Below are positions 50,937 to 59,859 of a stretch of DNA of 64,000 bases, piece after piece (the first letter of the stretch is position 1; each line of letters opens with the position of its first letter). This DNA is from Streptomyces rugosispiralis (GTDB lineage: Bacteria > Actinomycetota > Actinomycetes > Streptomycetales > Streptomycetaceae), in assembly GCF_024505145.1 (NCBI RefSeq), contig NZ_JANIAA010000015.1, positions 124,001 to 188,000 on the forward strand, in the 5' to 3' direction. A program made the translations under genes and the position numbers. Under the pieces are notes generated by a model, which saw only the letters and a program-made list of their open reading frames with translations, was not told the origin of the DNA and searched no databases.

Positions 50937-52180
50937 CGAGTCCTCCGCACATCCATCAGGGCCGCCACCTGGGCCAGCCGCTCCACCAGCGCGCCCGTGT
51001 CCGCGTTGAGCCGCTGGCGCCCGGATCGGCTCAGCCGGTCCAACGAGGTCCAGCGGTCGCCGTGGTGCGAGCGCTCCAGGGTCCGCTGGGTGCGGTCCAG
51101 GTCGCTCTTCAGCTCGGGCAGCCAGGGGGCACGGGGCTTCAGCAGCGGCTCCAGCCGGCGCAGCACGGCCCGGGTACCGTCCAGGTTGGCCCGCGCGGTG
51201 GCCAGGTTGGTGCCGCTGCCGTAGTCGGTGCGGCCGGTCAGCTCGAACTGCACGGTGTTCTCCATGATCTCGTGCGCCCGCAGGCCCAGGTCGGCCGGGT
51301 CCATCCGCTCCTGCGGCCAACCGTCCCGCAGGTCTCGGACGTCCTTGACGAGCCGGTCGGCGACCGGGCGCAGGGCGCTCGCGGACTGACGGTGCCACAG
51401 GCCGTACTCCAGGCGGTGGAATCCGGTGAAGTCCGGGTCATGGACCCCGTCGGACAGCCCCGCCGTGGTGCCGTTGATCGCCCCGTCGGCGTCGCCGAAG
51501 GCGCCATAGGCGGCGCCCATCCGCTCGTACACCAGATGGGCGGGCAGCCAGGCCGCACGGGCCGTGGCCAGGTCACCGCGGTGGATGGCCGAGCGCAGCG
51601 CGTCCGTGCGCAGCACCAGCTCGTCCATCCGGCCCGCCACCCACTTCTGGTAGGCGATGGTGGGCGGGATCAGATCCTGCTGGCCGACCGGGATCGCGGC
51701 CGGTCCACCACCCCGCGCCGGTCCGGGCACGGTGACGGTGGGCCCGGTGACCGCGTCCGCGTCCTCGGGCAGGCAGACGAAGGCGTAGGAGCCCCCGCCG
51801 AGCGTGACGCTCAGCGGTCTGCTGGTGCCGGGGCCCAGGCCCTCCACCTCTCCGTAGACGGCGCCGTTCGCCGGATTGGTGAGATAGACCTCGGCCGATC
51901 TGCTGGAGGTGTTCCGCAGCTCGAAGACCTGCTTGCCACGGATGGCATCGGTCCAGCCACGGCCACAGCCGCCCTCGGACACCTCGACGGAGGTGTGCCG
52001 CAGCCCGTCCGGTGCCTTCGTGGGCGCGCCTCCGCTCGCGGAGGGGCGCGCAGGAGAGCCGTCCGAGGAGCCTCCGCCGACCGCCAGCGCGCCGATTCCG
52101 ACGGCCGTGGCCACCGTCACCGCACCGGCGACCAGCAGATGACGTGCCGGCGGGACCGGGGAGAGATGTTGGCGACGCAC
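50933..52180 (-). CDS. efeO: EfeO, cupredoxin plus imelysin-type iron-uptake protein
   Basis: A 415-aa exported or anchored protein. An N-terminal hydrophobic segment (about 13-35) is followed by a cupredoxin-like domain (about 55-155, VFELRNTSSRSAEVYL) and an M75/imelysin-like domain (about 165-415) with the metal motif HXXE seen as GFHRLEYGLWH. The start is GTG 52180, with a poor ribosome site. The usual permease EfeU is not adjacent on either side; upstream is an unrelated racemase-like gene. Confidence 0.88.
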   Translation of the reverse strand: MRRQHLSPVPPARHLLVAGAVTVATAVGIGALAVGGGSSDGSPARPSASGGAPTKAPDGLRHTSVEVSEGGCGRGWTDAIRGKQVFELRNTSSRSAEVYLTNPANGAVYGEVEGLGPGTSRPLSVTLGGGSYAFVCLPEDADAVTGPTVTVPGPARGGGPAAIPVGQQDLIPPTIAYQKWVAGRMDELVLRTDALRSAIHRGDLATARAAWLPAHLVYERMGAAYGAFGDADGAINGTTAGLSDGVHDPDFTGFHRLEYGLWHRQSASALRPVADRLVKDVRDLRDGWPQERMDPADLGLRAHEIMENTVQFELTGRTDYGSGTNLATARANLDGTRAVLRRLEPLLKPRAPWLPELKSDLDRTQRTLERSHHGDRWTSLDRLSRSGRQRLNADTGALVERLAQVAALMDVRRTR

Positions 52181-52319
52181 GGCTGCATGCTAGGCGCAGT
52201 CCGATAAGCGGAATGCCCTGATGGCGAAAGAGCGCCATGGAATTCCACCGGGGTTCAGCTCCCCGTCACCGGATCCTCGGGCCCTTCGGCGCGCCCGTCC
52301 GCGGCCGCGCCACCCGCCG

Positions 52320-53075
52320 CTATCCGCCGCTCCGGGCGAAGAGCGTGCCCAGCCGGTCATGGACCGGATCGCGGCCCAGCAGCCGCAGCCCCTCCCAGAC
52401 CGTGACCTGGTTGGCCGTGAGCACCGGCTTGCCCAGCTCCGCCTCCAGATCCGGAATCCAGGCGGCGGTGTGCAGGGCGGTGTCCGGCAGGAGCACCGCC
52501 TGGGCCTCGGGGTGGTCCCCGGCGCGGGCCAGCTCCAGCACTTCCTCCCGGCCCCAGGTGCCGACCTCCGCGGCCGTGATGATCCCGCTGCCGCGCATCG
52601 AGACCACCTCGGCGCCGGCCGCCTTCAAAAATGCCCGGAAGTAGTCGGCGACGTCCTCCGGATAGGTGGCGGCGATGGCCACCCGGTCGGCGCCGAGCGC
52701 CTGCACCGCGTGGGCGAAGGCGAAGGAGGTGCTGGAGGCGGGCAGCCCGGCCGTCTCGCCCAGCTCGCGCACCTGTTCCTTGGCGCCCTCCCAGCCGAAG
52801 ACGAAGCTGGCGCTGGTGCACGCCCAGACCACGGCACGGGCGCCGCGCTCGGCGAGCTCGGCGACCCCGGCCGCGAGGCGGGCCGCCGACCCCATCTCCA
52901 GCAGGGCGTCCACCCGGTGGGCGTCCTCACCGATGTCGGTATGGACCAGTGGAAGCCGGATGTCGCCGCTGTCGCCGCCGAGCATGCCTTCCAGGCGCGG
53001 GTATTCGTCCTCGGCGGAGTATCCGGGGTAGAGAAAGCCCACCGTGTCCGGGGCCGGGTGCGTCGAGTCCACCAT
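52320..53075 (-). CDS. Asp/Glu racemase-superfamily protein, single catalytic Cys
   Basis: A 251-aa member of the Asp/Glu racemase/maleate isomerase/arylmalonate decarboxylase superfamily. The first catalytic Cys is present (C86, VVWACTSASF). The position of the second, Cys in SCTN of its neighbour, is Asp here (D198, LLPDTAL). This resembles the one-Cys state of decarboxylases rather than racemases. AAGGAGG 5 nt upstream fixes the ATG at 53075. It is on the minus strand beside a second family member. Confidence 0.85.
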   Translation of the reverse strand: MVDSTHPAPDTVGFLYPGYSAEDEYPRLEGMLGGDSGDIRLPLVHTDIGEDAHRVDALLEMGSAARLAAGVAELAERGARAVVWACTSASFVFGWEGAKEQVRELGETAGLPASSTSFAFAHAVQALGADRVAIAATYPEDVADYFRAFLKAAGAEVVSMRGSGIITAAEVGTWGREEVLELARAGDHPEAQAVLLPDTALHTAAWIPDLEAELGKPVLTANQVTVWEGLRLLGRDPVHDRLGTLFARSGG

Positions 53076-53189
53076 GACTGCCTCCTTGACTTGCGGCCCC
53101 CGCGAGCGCCGCCGCTGCACTGCTGTCACTTCTCCTACACCGCGGACGCCCGGCGGGTTCCCACCCGCCGGGCACACCGGGCCCTCGGC

Positions 53190-53285
53190 TCACCCCGCGG
53201 CCGCACCGCCGGAGTCGTCGAGGTAGAGGCCCCCGCCTCACCCCGCGGCCGGGCCTCCCGAATCGTCGAGATAGGGGCCCTCGCC
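53190..53285 (-). repeat. 48-bp duplication across a stop codon
   Basis: The last 16 codons of the downstream racemase-like gene (ending YLDDSGGPAAG-stop at 53238) are repeated once beyond the stop, ending YLDDSGGAAAG-stop at 53190. The period is exactly 48 bp. Confidence 0.75.
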
Positions 53286-54257
53286 GAGGCCGGTGCCGAA
53301 GCCCGGGTCGAGCCCGTCGGCCGGGTCGCCGTCCGTACCCGGCGAGGCCGCCCCGGCCAGCGCCGCCTCCGTCTCGTCCACCACGGACTCGACCGCCTCC
53401 ACGACCCCGAGCATCGACTCGACGACCGGGTCCGTCACCGGGAGCGGGCCGCTCGGCGACACCGACATCCCCGCCGGACCGGACCGGGCGGCCGGGTCGA
53501 GCAGCGCCTGGTACGGCCCGACGGCCTGGGCGCCGATCGCCCGCAGCGCCGCCCACATGGTGACCTGGTTCGCGGACAGCACGGGCATCCGCAGCTCCGC
53601 CTCCAGCTGCGGGATCACGTCGTAGGTCGGCAGATTGGTGCAGCTGATGAAGAGCGCGTCGGTGGCCCCGACCACCGCCTGCCGGGCCATGTCGACCACA
53701 TCGCGGTACGGCACCTTCCAGATGTGCCGGGTCAGTCCGAGGTACGCCCGGCCGGTGACGGTCATCCCGCCCTCGGCCAGATACTCCTCCAGCGAGTCGG
53801 TGACGGACTGGGTGTACGGCGTCACCACCGCGATCCGCCGGGCGCCGATCTCCCGCAGGGCCTCCAGCAGCGCGCCCGAGGTGGTCAGCGACGGGATCTC
53901 ACCCGCCTGGGACATGGCCGCGCACATCGCGCGCTCCCCGGCGACCCCGCCGACGAAGCTGCCCGAGGTGCACGCGTACGCCACCACTTCCGGTGCGACG
54001 GCCGCCAGCGCCTGCACCGCGTCGTGCAGGGTCTCGTGCTCACTGACGAGCCGCGCCAGGTCGAGGCTCACCTCGACGGGTACGAACGGGGTACGGGTGA
54101 GGTGGAGGGATACCTCGTCCGGCACCCAGCGCCACAGCTCACGGTCGAGTGCGAAGTCGAACGGTGCCACCACACCCACGCCGCGCTGCGGCTGTGGGCC
54201 ACCCAGAAAAGAGACGTCCAAAGCGAGCCCCAATACGGAACGGAGGGACTGGACCAT
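53238..54257 (-). CDS. Asp/Glu racemase or maleate isomerase-like protein, two-Cys
   Basis: About 339 aa. Both catalytic cysteines of the superfamily are seen: C96 in AYACTSGSF and C206 in FISCTNLP, with VLSANQVTMWAALRAIG. It has a 65-residue acidic, Gly-rich C-terminal tail absent from the neighbour. The start is uncertain: ATG 54257 has no clear ribosome site and downstream TTG codons are possible. It is divergent from the dehydrogenase-amidase genes, so probably part of the same pathway. Confidence 0.8.
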   Translation of the reverse strand: MVQSLRSVLGLALDVSFLGGPQPQRGVGVVAPFDFALDRELWRWVPDEVSLHLTRTPFVPVEVSLDLARLVSEHETLHDAVQALAAVAPEVVAYACTSGSFVGGVAGERAMCAAMSQAGEIPSLTTSGALLEALREIGARRIAVVTPYTQSVTDSLEEYLAEGGMTVTGRAYLGLTRHIWKVPYRDVVDMARQAVVGATDALFISCTNLPTYDVIPQLEAELRMPVLSANQVTMWAALRAIGAQAVGPYQALLDPAARSGPAGMSVSPSGPLPVTDPVVESMLGVVEAVESVVDETEAALAGAASPGTDGDPADGLDPGFGTGLGEGPYLDDSGGPAAG

Positions 54258-54319
54258 TGGCCAGAGATTTGGATGGAGAGAGCCGGCCTGTTGCCGGGAC
54301 GCCGGGACAGATGCCGTTG

Positions 54320-54349
54320 TTGACGACGGTAGTTTCCGCTGCCTAGCGT
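54320..54349 (+). promoter_or_regulatory. Predicted promoter of dehydrogenase-amidase operon
   Basis: -35 TTGACG (54320-54325), an 18-nt spacer and -10 TAGCGT (54344-54349), 78 nt upstream of the dehydrogenase ATG. Confidence 0.5.
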
Positions 54350-54427
54350 GGTCAATCCTCAAACTGAGGCGCCTGCCCGCTCCTTCTTCAGGCAAACCCA
54401 CCCACGTTTCGAAACGGTTTCCCGCCT

Positions 54428-55375
54428 ATGTCCGAAAGCACAGTTGTCGTCTTCGGCGACCAGCCGCCGGTCCACCTGGACCGGGTGGCCGGCCGGGCCA
54501 AGGTGCTCGTCTGTGACGAGAATTCGCTGCCCCAGGCGCTCCCCACCGCGGATGTGCTCCTGGTCTGGGACTTCACCTCCGACGCGGTCCGCGGCGCCTG
54601 GCCCGGCGAGGGCCCCCGGCCGGCGTGGGTCCATACGGCGAGCGCGGGGGTGGACCGGCTGCTCTGCCCCGAACTCGTCGCGTCCGACACGGTACTGACC
54701 AATGCTCGAGGGGTCTTCGAGCAGCCGATCGCGGAGTATGTGGCCGGTCTGGTGGTCGCCATGGCCAAGGACTTCCACGGAAGCTGGGAGCTGCAGCGGC
54801 AGCGACGCTGGCAGCACCGCGAGACGATGCGGCTGGCCGGAACGCGCGCCGTGGTCGTGGGCGCGGGTCCCATCGGCCGGGCGATCGGCTCCACCCTGGC
54901 CGCGCTCGGCGTGGTGGTCGAGCTGGTGGGCCGCACCGCCCGGCAGGGCGTGCGCGGCGGTGACGAGCTGCCCGAGCTGCTTCCGTCGGCCGACTGGGTG
55001 GTGAGCGCGGCGCCGCTCACCGACGCCAACCGCGGCATGTTCGACCGCGCCGTCTTCGACCGGATGAAGCCCTCCGCCCGGTTCATCAACATCGGCCGCG
55101 GCCCCTTGGTCGTCGAGAAGGACCTTACGGCGGCCCTGGTCGCCCGGCGGATCGCCGGGGCGGCCCTGGACGTCTTCGAACACGAGCCGCTGGCCTCGGA
55201 CGATCCCCTGTGGGACGTCCCCGGGCTGTTCGTCTCGCCCCATATGAGCGGCGACACGGTCGGGTGGCGCGACCACCTGGCCGACCAGTTCCAGGACAAC
55301 TACGAGCGCTGGTGCGCGGGCGAACCACTGCTCAACATCGTCGACAAACGCCTCGGGTACGTACCGGTGGACTGA
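54428..55375 (+). CDS. D-2-hydroxyacid dehydrogenase
   Basis: A 315-aa NAD(P)-dependent reductase of 2-oxoacids (GhrA/SerA style). Seen: ARGVFEQPIAEYVAGLVVAM, the Rossmann loop VVVGAGPIGRAIGSTLAALG, the catalytic Arg region INIGRGPLVVEKDL, the Glu region LDVFEHEPLASDDPLW, and the catalytic His in VSPHMSG. It is cytoplasmic. It is followed after 25 nt by the amidase gene on the same strand. Confidence 0.9.
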   Translation: MSESTVVVFGDQPPVHLDRVAGRAKVLVCDENSLPQALPTADVLLVWDFTSDAVRGAWPGEGPRPAWVHTASAGVDRLLCPELVASDTVLTNARGVFEQPIAEYVAGLVVAMAKDFHGSWELQRQRRWQHRETMRLAGTRAVVVGAGPIGRAIGSTLAALGVVVELVGRTARQGVRGGDELPELLPSADWVVSAAPLTDANRGMFDRAVFDRMKPSARFINIGRGPLVVEKDLTAALVARRIAGAALDVFEHEPLASDDPLWDVPGLFVSPHMSGDTVGWRDHLADQFQDNYERWCAGEPLLNIVDKRLGYVPVD

Positions 55376-55400
55376 CCGCAGGACCTGAACGGAGAGCCGG

Positions 55401-56816
55401 ATGACCGACATTCACGACCTGACAGCCGTTCAACTCGTCGAGCGCTATGCCTCCGGCGAGCTCTCCCCCGTCGAGGCGACCCGTGCCGTCCTCCACCGGA
55501 TCGAGCAGATTCAGCCGGAGGTGAACGCCTTCACCCGGGTGGACGCCGAGGACGCGCTGCGGCAGGCCGAGGAGTCCGCCGAGCGGTGGCGGCGCGGGGC
55601 CCCGGTGGGCCTGGTGGACGGCGTCCCGGTGTCGGTGAAGGACATCCTGCTGCAGCGCGGCGCCCCCACCCTGCGCGGTTCGCGGACCGTACGGCCCGAG
55701 GGCAAGGCGTGGGACGAGGACGCGCCCTCGGTGGCGCGGCTGCGCGAGCACGGCGCGGTGTTCGTGGGGAAGACCACGACCCCGGAGTTCGGCTGGAAGG
55801 GCGTCACCGACAGCCCGGTCCACGGGGTCACGGGCAATCCGTACGACCCCCAGCGGACCGCGGGCGGCTCCAGTGGCGGCAGCGCGGCCGCGGTCGCGCT
55901 GGGCGCGGGTCCGCTGAGCCTGGGGACGGACGGCGGGGGCTCGGTCCGTATCCCGGCGGCCTTCTGCGGCATCTTCGCGCTGAAACCCACCTATGGGAGG
56001 GTTCCGCTCTATCCGGCGAGCGCGTTCGGCACCCTGGCCCATGTGGGGCCGATGACCCGGGACGCGGCGGACGCGGCGCTGCTGATGGACGTGATCTCCG
56101 GCCCGGACTGGCGCGACTGGTCCCAGCTGGGCCCCGCCGAGAGCGGCTTCCGGGAGGCGCTCGTACCCGGCGGGGGCGGGGTGGACGGCCTGCGGGTCGC
56201 CTACAGCCCCACGCTCGGCGGCGCGGCCGTGGTCGACCCGGAGGTGGCCGCGGCGGTGCGGCGGGCGGTGGACCTGCTGGCGGAGCTGGGCGCGGTGGTC
56301 GAGGAGATCGACCCCGGGTTCGAGGATCCGGTGGAGGCGTTCCACACCCTGTGGTTCAGCGGCGCGGCCCGGGTGGTGCAGCCACTGGGGCAGGAGGACT
56401 GGGAGCTGCTGGACCCGGGGCTGCGCGAGATCTGCGCCCAGGGGGCGTCGTACAGCGCGCTGGACTATCTGGCGGCCGTGGATGTGCGGATGGCCCTCGG
56501 CCACGCCATGGGACGGTTCCACTCCGCGTACGACCTGCTGGTCACCCCCGCGCTGCCGATCACCGCGTTCGAGGCGGGGGTGGAGGTGCCCAAGGGTTCG
56601 GAGCACACCCGGTGGACCGGCTGGACGCCGTTCACCTATCCGTTCAACCTGACCCAGCAGCCCGCGGCCTCGGTGCCGTGCGGCCTCAGCGGCGCGGGCC
56701 TGCCGATCGGGGTGCAACTGGTGGGTGCGCGCCACGCGGACGCGCTCGTGCTGCGCGCGGCGCACGCGCTGTTCGAGGCGGGGCTGGCGGACGGGGTGCG
56801 CCCGCCGACGGCGTAA
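55401..56816 (+). CDS. Amidase-signature-family amidohydrolase
   Basis: A 471-aa AS-family enzyme. The catalytic Lys-cisSer-Ser set is seen as VSVKDILL (Lys), QRTAGGSSGGSAAAVALG (cis-Ser region) and LGTDGGGSVRIPAAFCG (Ser nucleophile). It hydrolyses a small amide; no partner GatB/GatC is near, so it is not the tRNA amidotransferase. GGAGAG supports the ATG. It is in an operon with the D-2-hydroxyacid dehydrogenase. Confidence 0.9.
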   Translation: MTDIHDLTAVQLVERYASGELSPVEATRAVLHRIEQIQPEVNAFTRVDAEDALRQAEESAERWRRGAPVGLVDGVPVSVKDILLQRGAPTLRGSRTVRPEGKAWDEDAPSVARLREHGAVFVGKTTTPEFGWKGVTDSPVHGVTGNPYDPQRTAGGSSGGSAAAVALGAGPLSLGTDGGGSVRIPAAFCGIFALKPTYGRVPLYPASAFGTLAHVGPMTRDAADAALLMDVISGPDWRDWSQLGPAESGFREALVPGGGGVDGLRVAYSPTLGGAAVVDPEVAAAVRRAVDLLAELGAVVEEIDPGFEDPVEAFHTLWFSGAARVVQPLGQEDWELLDPGLREICAQGASYSALDYLAAVDVRMALGHAMGRFHSAYDLLVTPALPITAFEAGVEVPKGSEHTRWTGWTPFTYPFNLTQQPAASVPCGLSGAGLPIGVQLVGARHADALVLRAAHALFEAGLADGVRPPTA

Positions 56817-56909
56817 GGCCCATCGCCCACGGCCCGGGGCGACTCCGCCCCGGGCCCCGGGCTTGCGCTACGCCGGGCACACGCCGAGGGCCCGTGCCCG
56901 GCCCACGCG

Positions 56910-57419
56910 CTACGCCCGGCGGAAGTTCAGCGTCTCCCCCAGCGCCCCGGCGCGCCACAGGTCCTGGCAGGCGTCGGCCATGCGGTCGAGGCCGTCCACG
57001 ATCGTGCCCCAGACGATCCCGGGCACCCAGCCCGCGTCGCCGTTGATCAGCAGGTTGTTCCGCTCGTAGAAGAGCGCCAGGTCGATCACCTGCCGCCGCC
57101 CCTGGTGCTTGGCCTCGGTCTCGTATCCGTACGACTTGGTCCCGAGCTGGGTGTCCGTGAAGGTGAAGTAGCACAGGTCCCCGGGGATCGGGGTGATCGT
57201 CGGGTTCTCGAGGGGCGGCTCCTCCGGCGCGAAGGGTGGCAGCAGCGCGTAGATCTCATTGCGTGCGTACTTCGCGTGATACACATCACCCCCGAGCGGC
57301 AGCGCGTTCCACACCGCGTCGCAGGTGATCGGCGCGAGATCGTCAAGGAGCTTGGCCGTGCAGCTCACCCCGCGCTTGTCGAGCGAGACCTCGATGAACC
57401 GGTCGGCTCGGTCAACCAT
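56910..57419 (-). CDS. DUF3830 family protein (cyclophilin-like)
   Basis: A 169-aa protein that matches the DUF3830 pattern: VSLDKRGVSCTAKLLDDLAPITCDAVWNALP at the N-terminus, HAKYARNEIYALLP and PTITPIPGDLCYFTF. Members often sit beside amidases and Asp/Glu-racemase-type genes in amino-acid or imide catabolism, but the function is not established. GGAGG 7 nt upstream supports the ATG. It is divergent from the ABC importer genes. Confidence 0.82.
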   Translation of the reverse strand: MVDRADRFIEVSLDKRGVSCTAKLLDDLAPITCDAVWNALPLGGDVYHAKYARNEIYALLPPFAPEEPPLENPTITPIPGDLCYFTFTDTQLGTKSYGYETEAKHQGRRQVIDLALFYERNNLLINGDAGWVPGIVWGTIVDGLDRMADACQDLWRAGALGETLNFRRA

Positions 57420-57587
57420 CGACTTTCCTCCAGGTCGCTTCGGAACCAGTCCTGTCCCAGGGGACTACCCAGACATCGGCTGTATCAAGGGCCGGAAACG
57501 GCCTGCATACATTTGGCGGAGTCGGGTAGCCGCGCGCCCATGGCTCCACCACGTGGGAAAGACACCGATAGCAGAGAAATAGCCAAA

Positions 57588-58463
57588 ATGGGCCCAAGCC
57601 GCCGAGCTCTTCTCGCGGGCGGCGCGGCCCTGGGTCTGCTGGGCGCGGCCGGCTGCAGCCGGGTGTCCGGCTCGGACGCCGAGGACGGGGGCAATCTGCT
57701 GGAGCGGCTGCGGTCGCAAGGGACGGTCCGACTGGGAATTGCGGGGGAGATCCCATTCGGCTACATCGACGAGAACGGCGAGTTCACCGGCGAGGCACCG
57801 GAGATCGCCAAGGTCATCTTCAAACGGCTGGGCGTGCCCAAGGTCCAGCCGGTGCCGACCGAGTTCGGCTCGCTCATCCCCGGCCTCCGCTCACAGCAGT
57901 TCGACGTGGTCTCGGCGGGGATGTACATCAACCCCGAGCGCTGCGCCCAGGTGATCTTCTCCGACCCCGACTACCGCATGCGTGACGCGTTCATCGTGCG
58001 CAAGGGGAACCCCAAAAACCTGCACAATTACGAAGACATCTTTAAAAAGAAGGCCAAAATGGCCACCGGCACCGCCTACGCCGAGATCGGCTATGCGGAG
58101 GACGCCGGGATCAAGCAGAGCGACATGCTGATCCTCCCCGACCAGCTGGCCGGGCTGCTGGCCGTGGAGCAGGGCCGGGCGGATGTCTTCGCGGGCACGA
58201 CCGTGACCGTGCACAACGTGGTGAAGCAGCGGAACAGCCGGCTGGCCGAGGCCACCGAGCCGTTCCAGCCGTATGTCGACGGCAAACCGGACATCGGCGC
58301 CGGCGGCTTCGCCTTCCGCCCCGAGGAGACCAAGCTCCGGGACGCCTTCAACGTGGAGCTGCACAAGATGAAGAAGAGCGGCGAGCTGCTGCGAATCGTG
58401 CGGCCCTTCGGCTTCACCAAGGAAGAGATGACCGATCTGACCGCCAAGGAGCTGTGCTCATGA
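57588..58463 (+). CDS. ehuB: EhuB-like amino-acid/ectoine-binding lipoprotein
   Basis: A 291-aa type-2 solute-binding protein. SRRALLAGGAALGLLGAAGC combines a twin-arginine-like start with a lipobox; the binding fold follows (VRLGIAGEIPFGYIDENGEF, FGSLIPGLRSQQFDVVSAGMYI and LGLAVEQGRADVFAG-like). It is most like EhuB of ectoine/hydroxyectoine importers. The start is uncertain (ATG 57540 is also in frame; neither has a strong site). First gene of ehuBCDA. The ligand here is inferred from family only. Confidence 0.82.
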   Translation: MGPSRRALLAGGAALGLLGAAGCSRVSGSDAEDGGNLLERLRSQGTVRLGIAGEIPFGYIDENGEFTGEAPEIAKVIFKRLGVPKVQPVPTEFGSLIPGLRSQQFDVVSAGMYINPERCAQVIFSDPDYRMRDAFIVRKGNPKNLHNYEDIFKKKAKMATGTAYAEIGYAEDAGIKQSDMLILPDQLAGLLAVEQGRADVFAGTTVTVHNVVKQRNSRLAEATEPFQPYVDGKPDIGAGGFAFRPEETKLRDAFNVELHKMKKSGELLRIVRPFGFTKEEMTDLTAKELCS

Positions 58464-59212
58464 CGGCCGGGCTGTGGGAAAACTGGCTTCTTCCGGGCGT
58501 CTGGATCACCATCCAGCTGACCCTGTACAGCGCGGTCTTCGCGGCCGTCGTGGCGTTCGGCATCGGGATCGCGCGCACCTCCCGGCTGTGGATCGTCCGC
58601 TTTCTGACCGGCTTCTATGTGGAGGTCTTCCGCGGCACCTCGGCCCTGGTGCTGATGTTCTGGCTGTTCTTCGTGATGCCACTGGCGTTCGAGTTCCAAC
58701 TGGTGCCGATGTGGGCCGCGGTGCTGGCGCTCGGCCTCACCTACGGGGCGTACGGCTCGGAGATCGTGCGTGGCGCGCTCGCCGCGGTGGCCCCGGCGCA
58801 GCGTGAGGCGGCCATCGCGCTCAGCTTCACGCCCGCGCAGCGGATGCGCCGGGTGATCCTGCCGCAGGCGATCCCGGAGATGATCCCGCCCTTCAACAAT
58901 CTGCTGATCGAGCTGTTGAAGGCGACCGCCCTGGTCTCCGCGGTGAGCGTCGCCGACATCACCTTCGCCGCCCAGCTCTCGCGGCTGGCGACCGGTGACA
59001 GCCTGGAGATCTACGCGATCATCCTGGTCCTCTACTTCGTGCTGGCCTTCGTCCTCACCCGGCTGATGCGGCTGCTGGAGCGGCGCGCCAAGGCGGGCAT
59101 CGGCCAGGCCCCCGTGAAGTCCGGCAAGGGCCCGCTGATCACCCGGAAGCTGTCCTCGCGCCAGGAGGCCGAGCAGTCGTCCAACATCATCACGGCGGGA
59201 GGTGCCCAGTGA
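58460..59212 (+). CDS. ehuC: EhuC-like ABC permease
   Basis: A 250-aa polar-amino-acid-type permease with about five spans (WITIQLTLYSAVFAAVVAFGIG at the start) and the EAA-loop GALAAVAPAQREAAIALSFTP with PQAIPEMIPPFNN. The ATG overlaps the ehuB stop (ATGA) and has AAGGAG 8 nt upstream. Confidence 0.88.
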   Translation: MTAGLWENWLLPGVWITIQLTLYSAVFAAVVAFGIGIARTSRLWIVRFLTGFYVEVFRGTSALVLMFWLFFVMPLAFEFQLVPMWAAVLALGLTYGAYGSEIVRGALAAVAPAQREAAIALSFTPAQRMRRVILPQAIPEMIPPFNNLLIELLKATALVSAVSVADITFAAQLSRLATGDSLEIYAIILVLYFVLAFVLTRLMRLLERRAKAGIGQAPVKSGKGPLITRKLSSRQEAEQSSNIITAGGAQ

Positions 59213-59859
59213 GCTGGAACTGGGATGTGGCGAAGGACTTCCTCCCCGAGCTGGGCAACGGGCTGCTGATCACCCTGGAGGCGACCGCCCTGGGTTCGAT
59301 CCTGGCGTTCGCGCTCGGCCTGGTGTGGGCGATGGCCTTCCGCTCGCCGACCCGCTTCATACGCTGGCCGGTGGCGGCGGTCGTGGAGTTCATCCGCAAC
59401 ACGCCGCTGCTGGTGCAGCTGTTCTTCTTCTACTACGTGCTGCCGACCTGGGACATCAAGTTCTCGGCACTCACCACCGGGGTGATCGCGCTCGGTCTGC
59501 ACTACTCGACGTACACCGCCGAGGTCTACCGGGCCGGGATCGACGGTGTGCCCAAGGGCCAGTGGGAGGCGGCGACCGCGCTCAGCCTCTCCCGCGGCCG
59601 TACCTGGACCGCGGTGATCCTGCCGCAGGCCATTCGCCGGGTGGTGCCCGCACTGGGCAACTACGTCATCGCGATGCTGAAGGACTCCCCGATGCTCGCG
59701 CTGATCGGCGTCGTCGACATGCTGCAGAAGGCACGCGCGGAGGGCGCGTCGTCCTTCCAGTACATCGAGCCCTACACGATGGTCGGCATCGCCTTCATCG
59801 TCATCGCCTATCCGGCTTCCCTTCTGATGCGAGCCCTGGAGCGTCGTCTTGGCCACTGA
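59209..59859 (+). CDS. ehuD: EhuD-like ABC permease
   Basis: A 216-aa second permease, with spans and the coupling loop AGIDGVPKGQWEAATALSLS and PQAIRRVVPALGNYVI. The GTG start overlaps the ehuC stop (GTGA) and has GGGAGG 6 nt upstream. Confidence 0.88.
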   Translation: MSWNWDVAKDFLPELGNGLLITLEATALGSILAFALGLVWAMAFRSPTRFIRWPVAAVVEFIRNTPLLVQLFFFYYVLPTWDIKFSALTTGVIALGLHYSTYTAEVYRAGIDGVPKGQWEAATALSLSRGRTWTAVILPQAIRRVVPALGNYVIAMLKDSPMLALIGVVDMLQKARAEGASSFQYIEPYTMVGIAFIVIAYPASLLMRALERRLGH

